This document shows, in pieces, positions 1 through 12,160 of a stretch of 64,000 nucleotides of DNA. The notes beneath the pieces were generated by a model, which saw nothing but the letters and a program-made list of their open reading frames with translations, ran no database searches and was not told the DNA's origin. The translations under genes and the position numbers were made by a program. Positions within the stretch are counted from its first letter, which is position 1. Every line of letters starts with the position of its first letter. The stretch spans positions 133,880,849 to 133,944,848 of the forward strand of contig OZ026515.1 in the NCBI GenBank assembly GCA_964019695.1, written 5' to 3'. The stretch is from Loripinus fragilis. Lineage: Eukaryota; Mollusca; Bivalvia; Lucinida; Lucinidae.

Positions 1-1680
1 GAATCCCGAGGAGCTGCTACTCTGCCTTCGTAGGTTAGGTTAGTGTACATGGTTGTTCATTGTGAAAACATGTATGATGTACAGTTATCTTCACAGACAC
101 TGTTCTCATAATAGCATGCAAGGTCATTTAATATCTCTGGACGGCTGTTGACTGGCCCATCATCTTAGGACGCATACTATATGTGCGCCATTAGTGTCTC
201 CAACTATCTTTTATCCATAATCGATTTGTGAGGTGGGCTGGGGCTACAGTTAGAATGTAGAAGATGAAAATGGAAACTGTTATCTGTCGATATGACTTTA
301 TTCGCTGCCTTTGTAGAGCTCGTTTCGGGATGTGCAGACTAGTTTTTCATACAATTCTCCAACAAACTGAGTGCAAGTAAAATGTTGACAGTTTGATAAA
401 TCCCTGAAATTTTAATGCACCCTGCACCATGCTTTTGAAACTGACTAACCAACCCCAAAGAAAGCATCGCATATATTACACCCAGCCAGACAGTATATGA
501 TGACCAGTAGTTTTGCATTTTTTTCTTCGGAAAGACAGGTGAATAAGATGTTAACAGAGATATTACGTCTCATTTAAACATTAAATGTCAATGCAACATG
601 TGAGAAAGATCTCATTTGTAGCTTGCTTTTTTACCTTTGATGAAGAAGTTACAATAAGAAAAAGAAACTTTATTGGGAAAAGTAACTAGAATGCTGGCAT
701 TGTGTTTTACTGTCTTTGGCATGTCTGCCAGTGTCTTTTTGTTGGCTTTTGGCAGGGAGTCATAGAAACTCTTCTGAGGTCTGTCTTGTCCAACAAGCTT
801 TATATATCCTTCCTTCATGAATCATTTCCCCACTCCCTTTGTCCAAGGCACCTAGCAAGCCTGGATGATATAATGCATTTTGCAAAATTCGTTAGAAGTG
901 TGAAGAGGGGCATCTGTTAGGTCAAAAGGGAATCAATGAATAGACTTTCAAACATCTGAATCATCTTTACAACATAATCATAACGGTGCTTTTGTATCGG
1001 CATGACGTGAAGACTAACTCTGGTTTGGTTTCACTGTACATGTTCTTTGACAGAGACACTGTTATGAAACATCATTGAGTATTTGCGGTCACAGGTTTTG
1101 TTAGGAACTTTAGCCAGTGCATTGCCTTTTAAGGTTAAAGTCCAATGATTCCTCTAGATTCTATGAAAACTTTGTATTCTGTTGCTTAGGGCACATAATT
1201 CATCCAGGCAGAATTGGGCTAGCTAAGCCTTAATGGAAACCATTAATCACCTCTTTAGGAATGTACTGTATTTGAAGGATTTGGTATGATATACATATAT
1301 GTTGCTTGTTAACATCAGAGGTAATAGTCCAGCCTTTGCACACTGATGCACATCACAAAGACAAAGCCTAAATGGGGAGAGGAATTGTTAAAAAGTAAAC
1401 AATACCGAGGCATTCCAAAATCAAAATGTTTGAGAAAAATTAAATGCATTGTATTGGAGAAATAGATATTCCCTTTTCCTTGAACTCTGGTAGCAGGTCA
1501 TTCTGTACAACTTCACCAAAATTACCAAGATAGTATTAGTTAATTACAGCCATGCTCTTTCAATTTCTTTGTCTGATTCATAGTCAGAAATCCTCTTAGA
1601 ATTCATGCAAATGACAATGGACATCAGTTGGGCTTGCTGCATTACTTTCAAGAACTGTATCGAAAATGTAAGTTTAAAAA
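1..1680. other. No gene recognised
   Basis: AT-rich sequence. The open frames here are short and overlap on both strands, and none resembles a known protein. I see no splice-bounded exon, RNA gene or clear repeat. Confidence 0.5.
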
Positions 1681-1681
1681 G

Positions 1682-1775
1682 AAAGTGAGTACAACCAGGA
1701 AATGCCACAATCACACACTGCAGACCAACGCACACCGTGAGGAAGAGACAAAGAATGATAACAGGTCGTAAAGCT
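1682..1775 (-). repeat. Penelope-like element 3'-end fragment
   Basis: Read on the minus strand this matches the last ~90 bp of the PLE 3' region that is complete at 45340-46025. It shares the block around CACAATCACACACTGCAGAC and the terminal stretch that in other copies reads TGATCATACTCACTTACTA. It is a bare 3' fragment with no reverse transcriptase next to it. Confidence 0.6.
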
Positions 1776-2564
1776 TTGTTACACTCTTGCCCAGACACGT
1801 TTTGTTAAACACTGCCAACAGCAGAGACATCAGATTCAAACGACAGTTTTTGTGTCCTGACTCATTATGAAGGTGTCTAATGCTAGCAAAACATGCCGTA
1901 AGAAGGTGCATTCCACCTTCACATAGAGAGATTACATTGCATATCCATAGGCTTAGCCCAACCAAGTGATTCTAAAGATTTCATTAATTAATCCATACCA
2001 AAATAGGCAGATTTATTACCAAGGTCAATTATGCTAGCTTTCATGCGCTTCAGAGTAGCTATAATATGTTGGGAAACATTATAATTTGATTAAATGTTAC
2101 ATCAAATGCATTTATATTTTCTTTATATGCAAGATAAACTTATTATTATGATTTGAAAATGTAAAATGTAGATCAAATGCAAAACACGTGACTATTTGTA
2201 AAAGTCTTATGGTTTTCGCGACTTTTGCACACATTGACCATTTAATTTTAGTTTCCTTTGTGTGTAAGTACCATATCGAATACAAACAAAATCAATATAA
2301 GCTGTTGGATCATATACAACCAAATAACAAGCATTGTATACAGTATGTATGTTTCTTGTCACTATAAGAAATTATTATTTCTTTCTGAGCTATGATGAGG
2401 GTATCCACTTTTGAAGGGCCTTACTTTTTTTCGCACACAATTCTGAAAGTGGCATCACGCAGTTCTAAACTCAATACACCCGAAGCTTTAAAATGATATA
2501 TGATGCTACTTGTTGTCCTTCTGGTATGGATACATGCCACCTTTGGTGACCTCTGCTGCAGCAC
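1776..2564. other. No gene recognised
   Basis: AT-rich intergenic sequence without a supported gene, RNA or repeat. Confidence 0.5.
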
Positions 2565-2905
2565 TAATATGGTAAGCCCCTTTTTCTAAGAAATGGTATA
2601 TGACTGGCCCAATTTTTCATCACTGATATATGAATGATCCCTTTTTCTGACATCCCTGTTTAAAAGTACACACATTTTTTCTCAGAAATTCAGCTCAGAA
2701 ATCAAAGTTGAAAGATAATTGCAATAATTATTCGTAAACTACAGCAAAGGGTGTATAAAATGAAAGGACAGTATATGAACAGGTTACAATTTTGTTCAAT
2801 AAAGTATATGAATAGGTAAACATTTTGTTCAATAAAGTATATGGATAGGTCATTTCTTTCCAAGAACAAGTATATGATAGGGGTAGGTTTTAAAGGGCAT
2901 TGACG
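2565..2905 (+). repeat. Dispersed GTATATGAAT-type repeat, copy 1
   Basis: Short degenerate units built on GTATATGAATAGG and CCCCTTTTTCT recur every 25-45 bp. The same composition occurs at 54046-54385 in the same orientation and at 37065-37235 inverted, so this is an interspersed repeat with an internal minisatellite. No coding potential is seen. Confidence 0.6.
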
Positions 2906-4395
2906 GTTTGGGCCTTATACGCCTATTTTTCCGATTCCCAGAACGCTGCTTTTGAGCTTCTAGTGTGTTGCATGTAGTATCAGTGCAATAGGTGTATCTA
3001 ATGGCAAGAGCAAGCTAGCAAAATATTTTCAAAATTCCTACACACTCAAGAGTTATGGCGGGTAGAAAGGGGAAGGGGTCTGAAATTTCATGAAAATAAA
3101 AAGTGCTTTAAAAGTGATTTCTGCACGTTTTTTTTGATTTAGTTGGTAGGCATGGTGATATCTATTGACCATACCATATGCAGAATATTAACGAATCACG
3201 ATAATTGATGAAATTGATTTGAAAACAAAAATATGTTTTGTAATAAAATGATTCTGGGGAGATAATTTAGAAGTTACCTGTACATTTTTGACTACATGTA
3301 CCGTAAATAATACAAAACTGAAAGCTCAGCAAAAGAAAGAAATATTTTTGAAGGAATGAAAGTGTCCAATTCAGCATAGGAAAGTAAAACTGATTCTAAC
3401 TAGATCCTTTGAATATTACTTTTGCTTTGTTTAAAGGAAATACCATGATGAATGTATTTAAAGTGTCCGAATATTTATGCTATACATGATGCATGTATAT
3501 CCCTATATGAAATAATATATTGAACACTAAAGTATTTACCTGCTATAACTCTTTGCATGCCAGTGGACAATTTTGTCGTCTGTCAATAACCTTTTGCAAA
3601 CAGTTTGAACCCAGATGAAGACCTACAGAATGTCAATCTTGATCTGGATCCAAACTGTTTGACACGCTGATGGTGGTCCTGGGTGGTTTATTTTTAAAAA
3701 CTCAATTTTGAAGAAAGTCAGCAGATGAAAATAAAAACATGAACAATTCCCTAGCATGTAAATAGATACGTACAGGACGTTTGCAAAATAATGTGTCATT
3801 TAATAACAGTGAGATATTTTCTTATGAAAAAATGCATAAAACCTTGCTAATTCTACTTTTAAACTTTAAGTACTTTATATTAATCTAGCACAGAATACAA
3901 AGCAATTTAGGAGGTTGGTTCTAGAGAACTTCATTACTGTCATTAATTTCTTATTTGGTAGAAAAGGCTTTTTATGGGCTTAGGTCTTGGGTTTTTTAGG
4001 CTGCTGAACATCTTTCCCCCCTTGTGCCAGCAAGCCACTTCCATACAATGTGTAAAATATGGTAACACATATACATGCAAAAGCTTTTGCTGGCACACGG
4101 GGGGTGGGGGGGAATGATGTTTTAAAAAAATGTTTCCAGATTTCTATATATCTTAATGTAAAACTGATTGTTCTACTCAAAATTTTATATCTTTGAAGCA
4201 ATTAATATCGAAAACGGATTTCACAGCCATAAAGTACTCAGGTCAGGGTAGCTTCAAAGTGAAGAAAGGGACGATTGACAAACTTTTATTTTTACTTAAA
4301 ACCATAGGCATTTACCCATAACAAGTGTCAATGATCCTTTCTGGCTCGCATGCTCATACCAAAATTAACCCCAAGTTTTCCCCACCCCCGGATAT
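2906..4395. other. Non-coding stretch with two small hairpins
   Basis: No gene is supported. Two inverted repeats are visible. One is at about 3598-3660, where AAACAGTTTGAACCCAGAT faces ATCTGGATCCAAACTGTTT. The other is at about 4013-4110, where CCCCTTGTGCCAGCAA faces TTGCTGGCACACGGGG. Both look like short palindromic MITE remnants. Confidence 0.5.
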
Positions 4396-4500
4396 TCTAT
4401 CTATCTATCTATCTGCACACTGCAAAAGATGGACAGTCACCTTTCATCAACGTTAATGTCTACAAGTGACGTCTGTCTGTCTGTCTTTCTGCCAGCATGC

Positions 4501-4610
<110 letters not shown>

Positions 4611-4945
4611 GCATCACCCCTCTCGCAGATTACGGGCAGGTGCGCGTCAGTGCGGTTAGTGGAATAATTTTTAAAATAAAAAGTTCCCATAAGATTTATT
4701 AGTTGAAGTTAAAGTATTGTTGCACTTTGTGTAAAGGTTTTATACATATCAAGACCATCACTATGTTAAGGTAAATTCAAGAATGTTTGTTAGGACATGT
4801 AAATGCTTTTCTCACCAATGTTATATGGAGTAATTTGTGTTTGTATTGATCTTTGCAAGTTGTTTAAAAATAATAATAAAAAAATAAATGATAAAATAAA
4901 AGTTCCCATAAGACTTGTTAGTTGAAGAGAAATTAAAAATGATAT

Positions 4946-5943
4946 GGGGCGGACTTGATTTAGCAATTTTAGAGTACGCGGAGTACGCCAGAACAGCCAT
5001 CTAAAACAAGCAAACCTGGGCACTTGGAGTACTCCAGAGTAAATCAAGCGACTTCTGTTTTTGAATTGTGAAAAAATAACACAATCAGATTGCTAAAAAG
5101 AAAAAAAAGACTGACAAAATACATGTGCGTTCAATTCATTTTACTAATGACCATACTTTTCAATATGAATAATTATCAGGACTTATCAGAAAAGAAAGAA
5201 GAAAACGTCTCACTCAGTATAGTGAATGCACTGCTCCACAATCGTTGTTGTTGTTGTTGTTGTTGTGTATATCTTCCGCCAAATTCGACGCACCTCTTGT
5301 CGAGTAGAATATATAATAATAATCCTCACTACCATTTTATATTATACATATATATTTACGCTAGTAAACCACAGTTAAAAAGCTGCTAGTACACCACTTT
5401 ATTTTACAATCTTTAAAAAAGTCGTAAAAACACTGGAGTTGCTATAGTTTACCATTATACTGGGGCAGGATTTTCAGAGTTAAGTCCTTTTTACTTCCTT
5501 TTCTACCCGGCACCACAGAAAGTTTTCTATATCTCTCAATATGCAGTGCGTAACACAGACGTCTGATGTGAAAAACAATTTGTGAGACAGTCTTTGAGTC
5601 AATAACAGCAGAACAACAGTCGATAAGCAGACGCAGCAACATTTCACTATTGTTGAGATCTTGGCCACAGTTTCTAAGTATATGCTTAATGTCTTTGAAT
5701 ATGTGTTGTCTTACTATTTCAAGGGTGGTACAGTCAAATCAGAAATGAACTATAGTTTCGTTTGCTCCTTTACACATTAAGCATCTTGTTTTGGAATAGG
5801 TCACGTGACTGTTCTGTCTACACTACCTTGGAAGATGGCGTACTCTGGCGTACGCCAGCACAGGTGGTCCAGCGCACATGATTTCTGTTCTGCCTGTTCG
5901 AAGATGAACGGAATAAAGGGAACATCTAAACCAAGTCCGCCCC
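4946..5943. mobile_element. Possible 1-kb element with GGGGCGGACTTG inverted ends
   Basis: GGGGCGGACTTGATTTAG at the left faces CTAAACCAAGTCCGCCCC at the right. Weaker inverted similarity continues inside, in GTACGCC/GGCGTAC-rich stretches. No target duplication was found. The interior holds a (GTT)n tract near 5244-5268 and a LINE C-terminus. The ends could instead be two unrelated short insertions in opposite orientation. Confidence 0.4.
5442..5815 (-). pseudogene. LINE ORF2 C-terminus with zinc-knuckle remnant
   Basis: On the minus strand one frame runs from about 5815 to the stop at 5442. It begins with a CLMCKGANETIVHF motif (C-x2-C ... H ... C), which is the usual cysteine/histidine knuckle after the reverse transcriptase of many LINE ORF2 proteins. 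About 95 further residues of the tail follow. A TGA interrupts the knuckle just after HF, and the upstream RT domain is missing, so this is a 5'-truncated dead fragment. The LINE clade (CR1/Jockey/I type) cannot be fixed from this piece. No partner gene is intact nearby. Confidence 0.6.
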
Positions 5944-6089
5944 AAAGTAAAAAAGGCTGACAGTGATAGGCTAAAAAGTTTAAAACAGTATACTGACATT
6001 TATGACATTGGATGACTGACTTTGCACATTGCGGCCTTAAAGGAATCAACGGTGGGCATAGGTGCAACATGTATGTGTGCAGGTAGCCG

Positions 6090-6965
6090 GGTACGTTACA
6101 CTATCGAGAGGGGATAGAATGAGTATTTGTAGTAGTCTACAGTGATTTGAATATGACGGAAGCCGAGGGTATGTGAATACCTGAGAGTTCTCAAGCGATG
6201 AACAACATACGAAGGTATGTCAATGGCTACAAGGCCATATTTGATCTTGTAAAATAGGCAAAGTCGGGAGTCGGGCGTACTCTGCTCAAGAGACCGCCAG
6301 TCCAGGGATTGGAGCATATGTGCCACACTTGCATATGGGGAGTATCCACTAAAAGTCCAGGGAGCCGCTCTACGTTGAACCATTTAAAGTCTATCAATAT
6401 TACTTTTGGTGTAGGGGCTCCAGACTGAAAACGAATACTCCACTAATGGACGAAAAGGGTTTTATATGCCATTTCCCTTTATGCTAGATTTTGGACCCTA
6501 TGTTTCTCTTGAGGAAGCCAAGGGACCGAGTTAGTTACATTCTGAATGTGGCTCTTGAACGATATGAGCCGCGACATGTGATTACCAACAATGTGGCATT
6601 TTGACAAGTGTAGACACAGACAAGCCTGTGTAGCTTCCGTTTAAGCTTAGGAACTCATAACGATGTTCACTCAGTAGCTTAACACTCATAGAATATTCAA
6701 GTTGCTAGCAATGGCTCTGATCAGACTGCGCGTATGCGCAGGCTGATTTGAGGCTTTGCTGGTCGCACATACCACATTGTTGGAAATTTCATGTCGAGGC
6801 TCATATGTTGTTGCTGATTTCGACGCCGAGGTACTTGGAGCCTGCAACTGATTCCAGTACTTGGCCATGCAGCAGGTTCTGGCTTGGGACTGGAGTTCTA
6901 GACCTTGGTATATGTATTACAACACATTTACTTGGATTGAACTCAATATCCCAGTCAAAAAGATA
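6090..6965 (-). pseudogene. LINE reverse transcriptase C-terminal fragment
   Basis: Minus-strand frames give a recognisable order of LINE RT motifs. First comes FNPSKCVVIHIPRSR...LGVEISNNM (about 6815-6950). Next is SLGFLKRN (about 6490-6530), then RPLVEYSFSVWSPYTKSNIDRL followed by MVQRRAAPW (about 6350-6450), then MLQSLDWRSLEQ...RLCLFYKIKYGLVAIDIP and a terminal YKYSFYPLS. These are the thumb and post-RT motifs of CR1/Jockey-like LINEs. Frame changes and stops separate the blocks, and a 245-bp MITE interrupts it at 6562-6806. It is non-functional. It abuts a PLE 3' fragment at 6977. Confidence 0.75.
6562..6806. mobile_element. 245-bp MITE inserted in the LINE fragment
   Basis: Inverted ends of about 35 bp: ATATGAGCCGCGACATGTGA...ACAATGTGG on the left faces CCACATTGTTGG...CGAGGCTCATAT on the right. 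The LINE reading resumes on either side, which marks it as an insertion. It contains a small hairpin, GCTCTGATCAGACTGCG/CGCAGGCTGAT, and has no ORF. The target duplication may be only AT, so the superfamily is uncertain. Confidence 0.65.
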
Positions 6966-6976
6966 ATCAAACGTTT

Positions 6977-7475
6977 GATAACTTGGATATCATGCGACAG
7001 TCTGCATGCCTGGTTGTAAACCCACTCGCAGTTTATAGCTATGGTTTCCTCTTTTATTAATTTCACGACGGTGGGTCAGGCCTCTGACTCAATGATGACT
7101 GACGCCATGCGAGCTTAACAATTTCTGTGCTTCAACAACAGCAGAATCTAGGGCACATATTTGGTACCACTAAAATGCATTTTAGCCCCCAGTGGCTTAG
7201 GCTGCTGTCCGTACAAAGGCGGGGGTTCTGTTGTTGTTGATTCGTTATTGATTGTTTCTCCCATTGTAGGATTCTGTAAGTGTTCTACGTTTTGTTGTAC
7301 GTTGCTTTGTGCCAATTCTAGTATTGCAATCATCTTAATGGGGATAAAAGAGATGGTTGCTTTGTTTAGTTTGTCTTCCTGGTGTCTCGTGATTGTTATG
7401 TGGCTCTTCCTTGCGGTGTCACGGTTTTGTATGCAGTATTCTCTGATCATACTCACTAACTACCTACTCCATACC
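6977..7475 (+). repeat. Penelope-like element 3' region, copy
   Basis: Collinear with 45340-46025 on the same strand: ATGCGACAGTCTGCATGCC, GTTTATAGCTATGGTTTCC, CAACAACAGCAGAATCTAG, AAAATGCATTT...GCCCCC, and the terminal TGATCATACTCACTAACTA. The long open frame at 7161-7559 is this repeat read through, not a gene. Part of the region between 7090 and 7115 is deleted relative to the fuller copy. Confidence 0.75.
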
Positions 7476-8615
7476 ACTGGCCTGTTTTCATGTTATAGAA
7501 TTATAATCATATTTGAATCTGAATCGTTCATGCCATGCATTTTTATAACCACAAAATAAATCTGTATTGTAATTATATATTTGATTAGTTATAATGTCCT
7601 TCTGAACCACATGTTTAGTTAGAGTGGGACAGGTTGTCTTGATTCAATATTTAGAGCACAATGCACAATTCTTATGAAATCATTGAAAATGATAACTAAG
7701 TCACTTTGAATACATTGCAGAATTTTCATACCTGAGAACAATTTATATTTTAGTATTCAGTTGGTCGCAAAACATGTCAAGCTTAATATCGGAAAAATAT
7801 ATAAGACCAATATTACTTAAATCATAAAATATATCAATCTTAATTGGAATATTATTAAAAGTTTTATTTTTCCAAATAAATAATTGATTTTAAATAATAG
7901 GTTTCAAAATCGTTAATGGTTTCAGACGGATACTTTGTGCACATTTTAAACCCATTTTGTCATCGTTTTACGATAAGGTCACATTTTGACAATTGATCAG
8001 GCTTTATTGAAGATATGCACATGCAAACTTCGCCTTCCTCCGAATATTGACCTACTTAGTGGTCTCGTTAAAACTATCGTTTGTGTGTTAATATAGTTTC
8101 AGACGATACAGACCAATCATAACTGCTTCAGACAAATGTGAGCTCATCTAGCACGTGCCTAAAAAAAGATTAAATTTTTAATACAGTCGTTGTTACAACA
8201 GTACAGACCGTTAAAACATTCAAGTAGCAGATTTTATCTAGAATTTGCTTATAGCTGGCAGTTGCATAGCAAAACTTTCGAGGGCCTAGGCAACTCAGTT
8301 CTTATAGAAACTTCGCGATATTTACAGAGCATATTTACTGATAAATGAACTTCGAGCAACCATGACAGAAAATGATTGAGACTGCTCATGCCTGAATTGT
8401 GGGGTCTCCAATGTATACCATATGCTTGTTAAGTCTGTGCCTTGATGTTATGGCTGTTTCGAGGTAGATTTATAGTCGCTCCTTCAAGTTACATGACAAG
8501 TTTTAGAGCGATGTATAGACAAATACTATATTTTTATTTGGTACAATTTTCAGGCATGTGACGTTGATGGTTACAGAGATATTACGCCAGTTTCAGAACA
8601 TTTGGAACACCCCTC
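7476..8615. other. No gene recognised
   Basis: AT-rich sequence with no supported ORF, RNA gene or strong repeat. Confidence 0.5.
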
Positions 8616-8619
8616 ATAG

Positions 8620-9340
8620 TTACTTTGGATTTGAAAATCATTACCGATTCTAGAATCTGGTCTAGTATATGTAATTTAGGACATAGATACAGGTTTCCTT
8701 CACCAATAATCTTCACCAAACGTAGTGAAGAGATTACTGTCAAATAACAAGAAATTTGTAATCGATGGTGCAAGCAAGAGCATGTTGAAACTAATGCTTT
8801 AAATTCTTGGAAAAAAATTTCATCTTAAAACTGCAACAACTTGGATCTTCTTCCGCCTAAAACTATTTTTACTTTTAGACATTTGAAGAAAGGTGTCCAG
8901 AAAATTCATAGGAGGCTTGTGTTAGCATCCGCAGATATGGCTGCTAACAATGGCATAGTTGTTTGAAGGATGCACTATATCAACATCCTAAAGCAAGAAC
9001 TTGGCAGCTCTAAGACCTTACTGAATTAATTGATTAAACTGTTAATAGAGAGGGCTCTCTTTATCTTGATTGTTATGAGATACACGTTTTACTGTGGTCA
9101 TGTCAGAAAGTTCAGAATGCTCTCCATATTCTTTTGGATAACTTATTTATTAGATGTGGTTCTAAATTGTATAGACAAATCTTTGATATTCCAATGTGTA
9201 CTAATAATGCCGCTCTTGTTGCAGATTTGTTTTTGTTTTGTTATGAGAGAGACTTCATGATGTCTCTCTCTGACAAGAATAAGGCTAATATAATTGAATC
9301 CTTCAACTTTACTTCTAGATATCTAGAAAGAGGTTGAGTT
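8620..9340 (+). pseudogene. Internally deleted Penelope-like RT copy
   Basis: Nucleotide-level relative of 43610-44770. The 5' part (about 8630-9020) matches the N-terminal region of the RT protein. The sequence then jumps to the block encoding LDNLFIRCGSKLYRQIFDIP and ALVADLFLFCYERDFMMSLS, ending before the catalytic YLDD position, where RYLERG and a stop are found. Several hundred bp between the two blocks are missing. There are stops and frameshifts throughout. No function is expected. Confidence 0.8.
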
Positions 9341-9489
9341 GAACAGAAAATTTATACAAATAAGTATATATTTTTTAAAGAATTATGCCATGTTGGCTCC
9401 TTAGGGACCCAATATCAGGGACTATGACACTAGCATACTCCTCTTATGTTGGGCTATCATATTAGCATAGTCATTTTGAGAAAATAAGA

Positions 9490-9712
9490 AGCTGAGTTCC
9501 GTGAGATAGATATAAAGTATATTCCACCCTGACTTTTGACTCCAAGGTCATAGCAGTTTCGAACTTTCGCTATAATCTTACGCCTCAGGCAATCATTGTG
9601 CCAAATATGAACACTCTCGATCAAAAACAATAAAAGGTGGGTTCGCATTACGAGGAGTAGACAGGTTTTAAGTATATGTGACATTGACCCTTGGCTCCAA
9701 AAAAGTAATCGA
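9490..9712 (+). repeat. GGTCA-rich satellite-like unit, ~1.5 copies
   Basis: Contains TTTTGACTCCAAGGTCATA, GGCAATCATTGTGCCAAATA, and GAACACTCTCGATCAA, in the same order as the units of the array at 14640-15660. A single dispersed piece of that repeat. Confidence 0.65.
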
Positions 9713-9714
9713 GA

Positions 9715-10175
9715 CCGTTCAGGAAATACCACAATCACAAACTGCAGACCAACCCACGGCACCGTGAGGAAAAAACACTGAATATTTACAGTAACAAGAC
9801 ATCCGAAAGACAATAAAAGCAAGCAACCAGCTCTCCCTGTCTCGTCATGATGATTACAAAACTAGAAGGACACATAGTAGTTTCAGAGATAGATGAGAAT
9901 CGTTGTATACAAACACTGGCGAGTTTACCTGGATTTTGGGCGTGCAGGTAGTCTCAGTTTACCGTTATATTGAACCTACTACGGATTGTTGCATATGTAG
10001 TGAATAGGCATGCTTTACCTACTGTACCTGTTTATAAGAAGCTCATTACTAGGCATCTTTGAAACTACTATAGCAACGTACACCAAAACAAAACAAACAC
10101 AGAACTTCCACAAACAATGAGAGGTAAAGTTGATCAACAACAACAGAACCACCGCCTTAGAACGGACAGCAGCCT
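9715..10175 (-). repeat. Penelope-like 3' region, left part of a split copy
   Basis: Minus-strand match to the PLE 3' region, starting TCAGGAAATACCACAATCAC and ending CGGACAGCAGCCT at 10175. About 230 bp of unrelated sequence sits at roughly 9870-10095. The copy continues at 12161 after the inserted 2-kb element, where the AAG...GGGGC sequence of the PLE resumes. Confidence 0.75.
10166..10175. repeat. 10-bp target site duplication, left
   Basis: ACAGCAGCCT. The identical 10-mer is at 12161-12170. In other PLE copies, read on this strand, the same 10-mer occurs once and is followed directly by AAG, so this is a true duplication made by insertion of the intervening element. Confidence 0.85.
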
Positions 10176-11539
10176 CAAACCGCAAATTTCACACATCACA
10201 AATTTCACACCGTGAAAAATTGGTACCAATACGTCACGTATTTCATACCAATATTTCACAATTTGTAAAAAATGCGCACGTAGTGAAATTATATGTAGCA
10301 TACATGTATGCGTATTCATCACATTGATAAAATACCCCCAAACCTGCTGTATTTTGCACTCGATTCCAACTCTTCACATGCATGGCATGATTTTATAACT
10401 GAAGAGGTTCTAACAGGTTACAGGTATATTTCATAAATATTCAAGTTGAAACATCTGGGACAGGAATTAGAATATTCAAATGCAAACCAATTATATGAGC
10501 CGCGCGGCGAGAAAACATTTCTTGGGAGTCCATGCTCCCGATTCGCCAGCTTGCGTCCATGTACATAATGTAGATACAAATACTACTCTTTTATTTATTT
10601 ATTGAGAATCTTTGGAGCTTTTTGAATCAGTGCAGGAAGACTTTCAATCAATGTAGCAAAGAAACATAGGCTCTGATCCACCTGTGTAATTACCAATCTT
10701 ATCTGCGCCTTTTGGTATAAATAAGCAAAAAAAGATTTCCTCATGATCCGCCTCGTAGCTGGATTCAGCTTTCTCTCAACTCCATATATCATTGGATGGT
10801 GGATCCCTTTGTTTAGCTAAGATTGTGGTCATTGGATGTCCGTTGTACGTCAGTCCATCCTGGTATGTAGCATCAGCTAGTGGACCTCTACCATGTTGGT
10901 TCACAATATGACCATTGGGTCAAAAACGGCCCCGCCCAGAGTGTCAACATTCTTTTAATTTTGTCAACCTAATTAATGGGCACTTTTCCATGTAAAGCTT
11001 ATAATGAACTGCTGATCTATAAAATATCGTAGCTGGGAATTGGGAGGAGCTGTGATTTGCTATTATCCTTATAAACATTCATTCTCAGACGAGCTACCCC
11101 TGACCAGAAGGCCTTCTTGTTTCTATATAATTGATCGTGATCCTGAGAGACAAATTGACTTGACCTGTATGAAATCATGTCCACTCTGTCATACAAAATT
11201 ATGAAGGAAAAACTCAAACGTTATGCAGAATATTTCACGAATTAGTTTTGTGGTGATAAGGGACCTATAATTGAATTTCGGCATCCAGTTATTCTTAAAA
11301 CATTTTCGTTTCAACACACATATTTTGTTTACTGTTGATAAAATCACTCAAATTCATTGTTTCAAGCTTCTTATTTGGTTTTGCGCACAAGAACTCATTA
11401 TTTCATGCAAATATTAACCAACCTTTGAAAACATGCTGGACGCAATTGCCATAACTCTAGTATTTACACTTTTGAGTTGTGATCTACGTACTAAGAAGCT
11501 AAAGACGAATTTACATCCGCTTTAAATTTTTTTTTGGAA

Positions 11540-11563
11540 CTCTCTCTCTCTCTCTCTCACACA

Positions 11564-11628
<65 letters not shown>

Positions 11629-11635
11629 AGAGAGA
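11540..11635 (+). repeat. Compound (CT)n(CA)n(GA)n microsatellite
   Basis: CT tracts at about 11540-11577, an uninterrupted CA tract to about 11625, then GA. It lies inside the 2-kb TIR element. Confidence 0.95.
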
Positions 11636-11734
11636 TGTACATGTAGTCATGCAGTCGCTTGCAACCGCAAGTCATGTGATAGATAGAATCTTTCACATGT
11701 GACTGGATATTACAATTTCTGTCATTGATATATG

Positions 11735-12010
11735 TGAAGATTAAGTACCAATTCTTCACATCTATGATAATTTGGTACCAATTTTTCACATGTGTGAGGA
11801 TTTGGAATCAATTTTTCACATGTGCGAGGATTTGGTACCGATTCTTCACATTTGTGAAAAATGAGTACAAATTCTTGACATGTGCGAGAAATTGGCAGCG
11901 ACTCTTCATATTTGTGAAAATTGAGTACCAATTCTTCACATCTGAGAAATATAGAACCACTTCTCCACAGATAAGACGAATACGTACCGATTCTTCACAC
12001 GTTAAAATAT
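11735..12010 (+). repeat. ~36-bp minisatellite with TTCACATGTGTGAA core
   Basis: About seven degenerate units resembling TTGGTACCAATTTTTCACAT followed by GTGTGAGGA. Each contains a small palindrome around TTCACATGTGAA. The same GGTACCAAT...TTCAC words are in both ends of the host element, so the array looks like an internal amplification of its terminal sequence. Confidence 0.8.
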
Positions 12011-12160
12011 AAAAAAAATATGAAATTTGAGAACAGATTTTAGACCCCCAAAATTATCGCAATTGACCATACTCAAATTTCACATTTGTCCAAAGTGACG
12101 TTATGGTACCAATTCGTCACACGGTGTGAAATTTGTAAAGTGATAAACTTGCGGTTCAAC

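Larger units (their letters stand above)
10176..12160. mobile_element. ~2-kb TIR element with 10-bp TSD, no transposase seen
   Basis: Bounded by perfect 10-bp duplications. The ends are inverted: AACCGCAAATTTCACACATC...CACAAATTTCACACCGTG on the left, and on the right CACGGTGTGAAATTTGTAAAGTG...TTGCGGTT. A GGTACCAAT motif follows in both arms. The interior holds a CT/CA/GA microsatellite and a subterminal minisatellite, and its longest open frames are about 60-95 residues with no recognisable domain. A 9-11-bp duplication is typical of Mutator-like (MULE) transposons, so a non-autonomous MULE is the best guess. The superfamily is inference. Confidence 0.8.

Noticed and set aside
7161..7559. 132-residue hydrophobic plus-strand frame with possible membrane segments
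   Set aside because: It lies on the PLE 3' region, which is non-coding in its other copies and broken in this frame there.
9457..9822. 121-residue minus-strand frame
   Set aside because: It crosses a satellite-like unit and a PLE 3' fragment; composition and overlap with two repeats argue against a gene.
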